The notes under the pieces are model-generated. The model ran no database searches, was not told the origin of the DNA, and saw nothing but the letters and a program-made list of their open reading frames with translations. Positions 18,483 to 24,568 of a DNA stretch of 64,000 bases are shown piece by piece. The stretch comes from DASZBX01 sp035943635 (GTDB lineage Bacteria; Actinomycetota; Actinomycetes; Streptomycetales; Catenulisporaceae), in assembly GCA_035943635.1 (NCBI GenBank), contig DASZBX010000064.1, forward strand, positions 106,845 through 170,844, read 5' to 3'. The position numbers were made by a program, and so were the translations under genes. Position 1 is the stretch's first letter. Each line of letters starts with the position of its first letter.

Positions 18483-19064
18483 TCTCAGAAGCCTGCGATC
18501 TGCCCTGGCGTGGTGCGGCTCGGCGGCAACGGCCAGGCCGGCATTGCAGCAGAACCCTGGCTCGCCGAACCGGTCGAACACCCGCCGGCGCTGCTCGCCC
18601 ACCAGCTCTACGAACAACGCTGGATGTTCCACGGGCCCGCGTTCCAGGTGGTCGCCCGCACCCTCGGCGTCGGCCCTCGGGGGATCCGCGCCGTCCTGCG
18701 ACCGACCGAGGCGGCCGGATCGCTGCTGGACGGGGCCGGCCAAGTCCTGGGCCAGTGGCTCATCGAGCATCGGCCCGAGTCCTGGATCGCCTTCCCGGCC
18801 GCCGTCGACCGGGTCACGTTCCACGCGCCGCCGCCCGAAGCCGGCACCGACGTCGAGTGCGCCCTGCGCGTCGTCCGGGTGAGCGACGACGCCGTCACCG
18901 CCGACATGCGCCTGACCGGTTCCGACGGCCTCCCGCTGGCGACCGTGACCGGGTGGCACGACCGCCGGTTCGCCGGCGGCCCGCGGACCGGGGCGCGTCG
19001 GCCGGGTGAGTCAAGGAGTCGCTGCGGACTCATACCTCTTCATCAGGCCTGTTTTGCGGCCTGA
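18483..19064 (+). pseudogene. polyketide synthase dehydratase-domain fragment
   Basis: The frame encodes HQLYEQRWMFHGPAFQVVAR, with the R-W-M-F-H-G-P signature of product-template/dehydratase hot-dog domains of type I (enediyne/PUFA-like) polyketide synthases. It continues with LRPTEAAGSLLDGAGQVLGQ, IAFPAAVDRVTFHAPPPEAG and LPLATVTGWHDRRF. No start codon with a ribosome site precedes it, and no KS, AT or ACP sequence lies nearby. It is an orphan internal fragment of about 170 residues. It ends in the hairpin at 19041-19066. Confidence 0.7.
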
Positions 19065-19066
19065 TG
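19041..19066 (+). terminator. hairpin, CATCAGGCC stem
   Basis: CATCAGGCC (19041-19049) pairs perfectly with GGCCTGATG (19058-19066) across an 8-base TGTTTTGC loop. There is no U-run, but the stem and its place at the end of the decayed dehydratase frame suggest a terminator. Confidence 0.5.
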
Positions 19067-19214
19067 TCGAAGGATCGCGGCCGTGGCCCGGCGAAGCACT
19101 CGGCCGGTTTCCCGAGGCGAGGGCGGACTGCGGTAAATCCCGTTGCGATCGCGGCCTTCTTCCGGGAGACTCAGCCATCGGAGACCGGAGCCGGCGACAG
19201 GAGGCAGGTGCACC

Positions 19215-19292
19215 ATGAACCGCAAGCGCGAGTGCCTGTGCAGTTTCCGATGCGTGTGCCTGCCAGGGCTGCCCGGGGACTCAACGGCCTGA
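19215..19292 (+). CDS. Cys-rich leader peptide (25 residues)
   Basis: The ATG at 19215 is preceded by a perfect AGGAGG (19199-19204) at ten bases, one of the best ribosome sites in the window. It encodes MNRKRECLCSFRCVC followed by LPGLPGDSTA and stop: four cysteines in nine residues. A strong intrinsic terminator follows 22 bases after the stop. A short, well-initiated, Cys-rich frame before a terminator is the form of a translation-controlled attenuator; Cys-rich leader peptides regulating sulfur genes are known in mycobacteria. No sulfur gene is next in line, so this may be a relic. It could alternatively be a small cysteine-rich peptide product. Confidence 0.55.
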   Translation: MNRKRECLCSFRCVCLPGLPGDSTA

Positions 19293-19313
19293 CCGTCGAA
19301 CCGTGACGGACCG

Positions 19314-19353
19314 AAGCCGCCCACCGGGAACAACCCCGGTCCGGGCGGCTTTT
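19314..19353 (+). terminator. intrinsic terminator after the leader peptide
   Basis: AAGCCGCCC (19314-19322) pairs with GGGCGGCTT (19343-19351). Inside it, ACCGGG pairs with CCCGGT across an AACAAC loop. It is followed by TTTTC. A 15-bp stem with a short U-run makes this the clearest rho-independent terminator in the window. It fits the attenuator reading. Confidence 0.75.
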
Positions 19354-19375
19354 CGCATCGCAGGACTTTGCACGG

Positions 19376-19455
19376 CCTGGAGCCTCATCCCGACGGTCGG
19401 GAGGACGTCTGCAAAACGTCTGGCCAGCGGTTCGACTCCGCTTCGGGTCTCCAGG
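19376..19455 (+). other. tRNA-Cys-like cloverleaf (probably degenerate)
   Basis: A perfect anticodon arm GACGT-CTGCAAA-ACGTC (19404-19420) presents GCA at 19411-19413. It is followed by TGGCC as variable loop and a perfect T arm AGCGG-TTCGACT-CCGCT (19426-19442) with the GTTCGA box. TCGGGTC-T-CCA comes next, that is U73 plus an encoded CCA, as expected for tRNA-Cys. The 5' side does not fit: only CCCGA (19389-19393) pairs with TCGGG, leaving no proper D arm. Alternatively CCTGGAG/CTCCAGG closes an outer stem with six unpaired bases. It is either a tRNA pseudogene or an unusual tRNA. Confidence 0.45.
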
Positions 19456-19717
19456 GGTATGACGGCACGGGGTCTCGGCGTTCGCGCGCCCGACCGGCAC
19501 CCCGGCGGCGGTCTCTCGCAGCACGCGCACGCAGTCGATCCGAGGCTCAGCACCCTGTTTCCCGGCCCGCTGCGGCAATTCGCTCAACACTATACGGCGC
19601 GGTTTTCCTTGCCCGGCCTCGTCTTTGTCGGCAATCTTCGCAGTGTCGGCCCGAAGCCGCTCACTCGGCGCGGTTCGACGTGCGAGCCTCCTGACGACTA
19701 CCCACGAAGGAACCAGC

Positions 19718-20443
19718 GTGCACACTGCTCTGATACGCGTCGCCACCCTCGCGTTCGCGGCCACCACCGTCATCGCGCCCGCCGCTCCGGCGGTCGCATC
19801 CGCCGCGCAGGGAGTGGCGTTCAAGCCCCTGCACTGGAACATCAACGGCTACAACTGGGGCGGCTACGCCGCGACCGGCACCGGCTTCACCTCGGTCTCG
19901 GCGAGCTGGACCGAGCCGGCGGCCAGCTGCAACTCCTCCAACGACCTGTACGCCCCCTGGGTCGGCATCGACGGCTACGGCAGCTCGACCGTGGAGCAGA
20001 CCGGCGTGCAGTCCAGCTGCTCCAGCTCCAGCGGCAACGCGGTGGACCAGGCCTGGTACGAGATGTACCCGGCGAACCCGGTGTACCTGAGCACCAGCTC
20101 CTACCCCGTCTCCGCAGGCAATGTCATCAGCGCCTCGGTGACCTACGCCGGCAGCAGCAAGTACACCCTGAAGCTGACCAACTCCACCCGCGGCTGGACC
20201 TACACGATCACCAAGACCCTCTCCTCCGCGAAGCGGGAGAGCGCCGAAGTCATCATCGAGTCGCCGACCGGGGACTACCCCGACTTCGGCACCCTGCACT
20301 TCACCTCCGCCACCGTCAACGGCACCGACCTGGGCGCCTACGGCCCGGTCGCCCTGGACCCGAGCAACGGCGTCACCGAAGCCCACACCAGCGCACTGAG
20401 CTCTGGCGGCACGGCCTTCTCGGACACGTGGGTGCACGCGTAA
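19718..20443 (+). CDS. secreted G1-family (glutamic) peptidase
   Basis: 241 residues from a GTG at 19718 with CGAAGGA upstream. The Sec signal peptide spans ~1-33 (ends AVASA). The mature part shows the eqolisin pattern: NWGGYAATG, SASWTEPAASC, APWVGIDGYGS followed by a catalytic Gln region (EQTGVQ), WYEMYPANPVYL, and AEVIIESPTGDYPDFG with the catalytic Glu. G1 peptidases use a Gln/Glu dyad and work at acid pH. Two or three cysteines (SCNSS, SSCSSS) may form a disulfide. It stands alone, about 350 bp after the leader/terminator/tRNA-like region. Confidence 0.87.
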   Translation: MHTALIRVATLAFAATTVIAPAAPAVASAAQGVAFKPLHWNINGYNWGGYAATGTGFTSVSASWTEPAASCNSSNDLYAPWVGIDGYGSSTVEQTGVQSSCSSSSGNAVDQAWYEMYPANPVYLSTSSYPVSAGNVISASVTYAGSSKYTLKLTNSTRGWTYTITKTLSSAKRESAEVIIESPTGDYPDFGTLHFTSATVNGTDLGAYGPVALDPSNGVTEAHTSALSSGGTAFSDTWVHA

Positions 20444-20601
20444 GAATATTGATGTGAGGTTCGGTGCCGGGTCGGCTTCACGTCGGCCCGGCGCAGTCCG
20501 CTCCGAACTCTGCCAAGGCTCGACATCGCCCCACCGCCCTGCGTCGCCGCCAAGGGGTATGACGCACTGACAATCCGCCGGGTCGCCGACTCCGATTCGG
20601 G

Positions 20602-20978
20602 CTCGGCATCGAGCCGCATGAGGTCTTCACTCCGGTCGTCGCCGCGAGCCGGCTCGTGGACGACGTGCCGAGCGTACGCGTATACGCACTCGTACCCGCT
20701 ACGTGGCCGGTGTGAACGCGCGGGTGCTGGGCAAACCCGCTGTCGAGTTCTTCGCGCTGGCTGCTGCATTCCCGGGCGTGGACGTGGCGTCGTGTGCGGT
20801 CGTCGGCGACGACGCGACGACGGACATCGTCGGCGGCCGGGCCGCTGGCATGCGCACCGTTCAGGTGCGCACCGGGAAGTACACCGACCAGGAACGCGAG
20901 GGTTTGACCGGCGACGCCGACCACACCATCGACTCGATCGCCGATCTGCCCCGCCTGTTGCGAGAGTTCGGTTCATAG
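20602..20978 (+). pseudogene. HAD-superfamily hydrolase, broken
   Basis: The first part, in frame 1 (20602-20690), reads LGIEPHEVFTPVVAASRLVD and on to VRVYALV, typical of HAD-IIA phosphatases. It meets a stop near 20708. In another frame, 20703-20978 reads VLGKPAVEFFALAAAFPG and VVGDDATTDIVGGRAAGMRT, the HAD motif III/IV end. The nucleophile DxD motif and the ~100-residue cap between the two parts are missing. The remnant is not functional. Confidence 0.8.
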
Positions 20979-21205
20979 CCCGATCATCCTGGCTTGAACA
21001 CGCCCTGGCGCGATGCCGCGCACAGATCGGCGGGCGGAGCGCCGCGTCGGGCGATGTGTCTCGACAGGGGATGGCGGTGTGTTCACCAGATGGTCAGAAT
21101 ACTGACATGTGGGTGTTCACGGGTGTTCGGGTCGGCCGTACGTGCTGGTCTGCGCAATCCGGGAACCGGCACGGCATAAAAGAGATCTGCGATACGGTGG
21201 ATTCC

Positions 21206-21631
21206 ATGAGTCGCAAGGGCGCAACACTCATTCTGCTGAACCTGCACCACGCGACAGCCGGCGCTTCTCGACATGAGGTGGTCACCGACCTGCTCACCGT
21301 GGACGACGAGGATCTGCTCTTCTGGGAACGGGAACGAGTGGTCTTTCGCTGCTCGGTGCGGGTGGTGGCCGAGATGACCTTCGCTCCGGCCACCGCCCTG
21401 TACACGGCGGCCCTGCGCGAGGACCTGGCCAGCGCGAACACCCGTTGGTCGGTGCGGGACGACGAGTCGCTGCGCGAGTTGCACGCGGCCGGGGTGTCGG
21501 CCGCCGAGATCGCCCGGCAGCTCGGCCGGCGGGTGGGGAGCATCCAGACCCGGGTGGCCAAGCTGGGCCTGCGGCGGCCGGTTGCCTCGCCGCAGCCGCC
21601 CCGGCTGCCGCCGGGAGATGTAGAGAGCTGA
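21206..21631 (+). CDS. small protein with C-terminal helix-turn-helix
   Basis: 141 residues from the ATG at 21206 (MSRKGATLILLNLHHATAG); a GTG nine bases earlier is possible. The N-terminal 90 residues are an acidic alpha/beta region with no family I recognise (VTDLLTVDDEDLLFWERERV). The C-terminal ~45 residues (WSVRDDESLRELHAAGVSAA, EIARQLGRRVGSIQTRVAKL) form a Myb/GcrA-like or sigma region 4-like HTH followed by a basic Pro-rich tail. Probably a DNA-binding regulator. The hairpin at 21866-21909 may terminate its transcript. Confidence 0.7.
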   Translation: MSRKGATLILLNLHHATAGASRHEVVTDLLTVDDEDLLFWERERVVFRCSVRVVAEMTFAPATALYTAALREDLASANTRWSVRDDESLRELHAAGVSAAEIARQLGRRVGSIQTRVAKLGLRRPVASPQPPRLPPGDVES

Positions 21632-22438
21632 GAGCCGGGGGCGACGGAGGGTCATCGAGGGCTGTTTTCATTGTTCGATGTTGCCGCGTTGTGACGGCGA
21701 TGTCGCCACGGGTTCATCCGGCCGCGCCGAACTGGTCCTTTGCCGGTCGGCGGGCCGGGTGCGCGGGGCGCCGACCCGGGACGCGGACCACGGATACCTT
21801 TGCCGCCCGGCAATCTTGGCTCGTGATCGAATATGTGCTGCCGTGGCATGCTGCCGGTATGGGTCAGAAGACCGGTCCGCCCCGCGGCAACGGGACGGAC
21901 CGGCCTTCTCCTGTGCCCACGCGCGAAATCCGTATCCATGGAGAAGTCTCGCGCGTGTGGGCAGCATTTTACCCACGGCCCCGACCGGCCGGGAGGCACT
22001 CTCGCCCGTCGGGGCCGCGGCCTTCCCCGGGCCGGCCGTTCGACCCGGCCGGCTCGCCGTCTCCCGGCCCCGCTGCGGGAGCGCGCGACAGTTCGACAGC
22101 CCCCTTCAACGACACCCACTTTGTCTGACTGCTGCGATGTGACACCGATGTGGCGTGCATGTGGCCTGATGTTTACCATACCCCCCTGAGCTGCACTGTT
22201 GTTCGTGCCCCGAGGTGGCTTCCGGGCGCTCGGCAGCTCGGCGGGGATGAGAAGTGGTTCATGTGCGTGTCACGTGAGCCAGTGATCGAATATGTCTGGC
22301 GCTGAAAGGCTCACCTCGCCGGGGTGGGCGCAACATCAGCACCGACATTCCCGGCCGGGACCGTCCGGCGGCAACCGCGGCGGATCCGCAGTCTCCTGAC
22401 AACGCACGGTAAGTCCGTATCCATAAGGAGAAGTACAC
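21632..22438. other. 807-bp intergenic region with hairpins and a partial duplication
   Basis: No convincing gene. Three strong inverted repeats follow each other: 21866-21879/21896-21909 (AGAAGACCGGTCCG, 13 of 14 paired), 21916-21926/21947-21959 (CCACGCGCGA with TCGCGCGTGTGG) and 21977-21986/22008-22017 (CGGCCCCGAC with GTCGGGGCCG). GTGATCGAATATGT occurs at 21823-21836 and 22282-22295, and TCCGTATCCAT at 21929-21939 and 22414-22424, in the same order. The leader of the following pst operon therefore appears to be partly duplicated. A PHO-box-like array lies at 22134-22175. Confidence 0.6.
22134..22175. promoter_or_regulatory. PHO-box-like direct repeat array
   Basis: ATGTG/ATGTT units start at 22135, 22146, 22157 and 22167, spacings of 11, 11 and 10 bp. 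On the other strand they read as (G/T)CCACAT-type units. Four tandem units at helical spacing are what PhoB/PhoP-type regulators bind. The array lies ~300 bp before the pst operon. Assignment to phosphate control is inference. Confidence 0.4.
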
Positions 22439-23662
22439 GTGCACGTTCCTCGTTTCCTCGCGGTCGCCGGCGCGGCCGCACTCGCCGTCACCGCGCTGGG
22501 CATGAGCTCCGCTCAGGCCGATCCCGCCAGCACCCCGGCGGTCACCTCACTGGTCGCGGTCGGTTCCGACACCATCCAGTTCGTGGCCGACAGCTTCGCG
22601 ACCGCGTACAACGCCACCACCCCGGCCCCGGCGAACCCGTTCGCCAGCTACGACGCGACCGGAACCACCCCGATCGAGACCAAGAACGACACCAACTGTA
22701 CGAACATCGCCCGGCCGAACGGGTCCGGCGCCGGCATCAACCAGCTCGCCGCGTGGATCGGCACCAGCGCCAAGGTGCCGACCAAGACCTACGGCTACGC
22801 CTGCGTGGACATGGCCCGCGCCTCGCGCAACCTCACGGCGAGCGACCCGAACTGGCTCACCTCGGTGCTCTTCGCGCACGACCTGATCACGTACGCGACC
22901 AACACCGGCGGCAACGGCACCACCACCGCGGTGACCGACACCGAGCTGACCGCGATCTACGAGTGCAACGCCAGCCTGATCCCGCACACCCCGGCCTACC
23001 CCGACGCCCCGGTCACCTGGAGTGAAGTCGGCGGCACCAGCACCGACGCCATCTCCCCGGTGCTCCCGCAGGCCGGCTCCGGCACGCGGTCCCAGTGGCT
23101 GACCGACATCGGCGTCACCACCCCGGGCTCCTGCGTGGTCAACGGCACCTTCGGCGGCAGCTCCATCGAGGAGAACGAGGGCACCAACGCGGTGTTCACC
23201 TCCGCCGGCAACCCCACCGGCTGGAAGGACGTGCTCTTCCCCTACTCCGGCGGCGTGTACGTGTGCCAGGTCTACACCAGCAACTGCGGCACCATCAACA
23301 CCGCCGAGGGCAGCCTGGTGCTCCGGAACATCGACAGCAAGGCTCCGCTGACCACCGCCACCCCGCCGGTGATCAACGTCACCGGGCTCAGCGCCTTCCC
23401 GGCCAAGTACATCCGCGGCCTGTACTTCGTGGTGCGCAACGGCGGCAGCCAGTCCGCCCCCAAGGTGGCCACGCCCACGACGACCGGCTCGCAGTGGCCG
23501 GTCGACATGACCCCGTTCCTGGGCCAGGGCAACACGTCGGGATGGATCTGCGGTACGGCCGCGGCGACCATCATCAAGAACTACGGCTTCGCGACCGTGA
23601 CCAACTGCGGATCGCTGCTGAACTCCACCGCCACCCCGAGCCCCGCTCCGGTCACCCCCTGA
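22439..23662 (+). CDS. secreted PstS-like substrate-binding protein
   Basis: 407 residues from a GTG with AAGGAG upstream. The signal peptide covers ~1-28 (ends SSAQADP). The mature start VTSLVAVGSDTIQFVADSFA and the later PQAGSGTRSQWLTDIG are phosphate-loop motifs of PstS-type (PBP-like) proteins. ITYATNTGGNGTTTAVTD and LTAIYECN correspond to the domain-crossing segment. Six or more cysteines (NCTNIARP, YACVDMAR, YECN, VCQVYTSNCG) suggest disulfides. It lacks a lipobox, so it is free or wall-associated. It is first in the phosphate cluster. Confidence 0.82.
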   Translation: MHVPRFLAVAGAAALAVTALGMSSAQADPASTPAVTSLVAVGSDTIQFVADSFATAYNATTPAPANPFASYDATGTTPIETKNDTNCTNIARPNGSGAGINQLAAWIGTSAKVPTKTYGYACVDMARASRNLTASDPNWLTSVLFAHDLITYATNTGGNGTTTAVTDTELTAIYECNASLIPHTPAYPDAPVTWSEVGGTSTDAISPVLPQAGSGTRSQWLTDIGVTTPGSCVVNGTFGGSSIEENEGTNAVFTSAGNPTGWKDVLFPYSGGVYVCQVYTSNCGTINTAEGSLVLRNIDSKAPLTTATPPVINVTGLSAFPAKYIRGLYFVVRNGGSQSAPKVATPTTTGSQWPVDMTPFLGQGNTSGWICGTAAATIIKNYGFATVTNCGSLLNSTATPSPAPVTP

Positions 23663-23813
23663 CCACGGCACGGTCGCGCACGCTCTGACGCCCCCGCCGG
23701 CATAGGAGCGTGACCCCGGTACCAGCCCTGCCGCCGGTGCGGCCGAACCCACCCGTGGTCGCACCGGCGGCGGTCCTCAGCACTCATCTCGACATTCTAC
23801 GAAGGGTACTCAC

Positions 23814-24395
23814 GTGCGTGGATTGACCAAGCGTGCCGTCGTCCTGCCGATGGCCGCGCTCAGCGCCGCCGCGCTGGTGGCCGTGGCCGGCGGCGTCGCC
23901 CAGGCCGACGTCAGCGCCGGCACCGTCACCCTGACGGTGAACACATCCTTTCTCGCCCAGCTCGCCAAGTCCGGCGTCGTCCTGCTGCCCGGCGACTACA
24001 GCTCGGTGACCTACAACTCCTCCGGAACCGTGGCCGTGACCTACGCGGCGACCGGCGGCGACGCCAGCCTGGTCTTCAGCGCCGGCACCGTCACCGCCTC
24101 CGGCGGCATCCTCGGCTTCTCGCTCAACGGCCACACGGTCGACCTCGGCTCCCTGCTCTTCGACCTGACCGACGCCCAGTTCGACGGCGCGACCTCGACC
24201 AGCGGCGAGGTCCCCCTGGTGGACCTGGCGGGCAGCCAGGCCGGCCTGATCAGCGGCACCACCCAGACCTACACCGCCTCCGACCTGGTGATCGACCCGG
24301 CCGGCGCGGCCCTGCTGGACAGCGCGCTGCACACCACCGCCTTCTACGGCGGACAGGACGTCGGCAGCTTCGCCGCATCCTGGACCGCGTCCTGA
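23814..24395 (+). CDS. hypothetical secreted protein
   Basis: 193 residues from a GTG with AAGGG upstream. The signal peptide spans ~1-30 (PMAALSAAALVAVAGGVAQA). The mature part is beta-rich, Ser/Thr/Gly-rich and has no cysteine (TVTLTVNTSFLAQLAKSGVV, GTVTASGGILGFSLNGHTV). The pattern resembles beta-sandwich surface proteins (HtaA-like), but I cannot assign a family. It lies between two PstS-like genes and is probably cotranscribed, so an accessory role in the phosphate cluster is possible. Confidence 0.75.
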   Translation: MRGLTKRAVVLPMAALSAAALVAVAGGVAQADVSAGTVTLTVNTSFLAQLAKSGVVLLPGDYSSVTYNSSGTVAVTYAATGGDASLVFSAGTVTASGGILGFSLNGHTVDLGSLLFDLTDAQFDGATSTSGEVPLVDLAGSQAGLISGTTQTYTASDLVIDPAGAALLDSALHTTAFYGGQDVGSFAASWTAS

Positions 24396-24568
24396 GCATT
24401 CGCAGCACCCAGTACCCGCCCACGCGGTAGACGGCACGACCCGGCGGCGACCCACGCCACCGCAGCACGGCCCGGCGGTCCGCGCGGCACGACAGTGCGC
24501 GGACCGCCGGGAACTGTCTTTCCAGCCCGGCCAGACCGGGCGCCCGAGATTCGGATGGAGGCGAGAAG

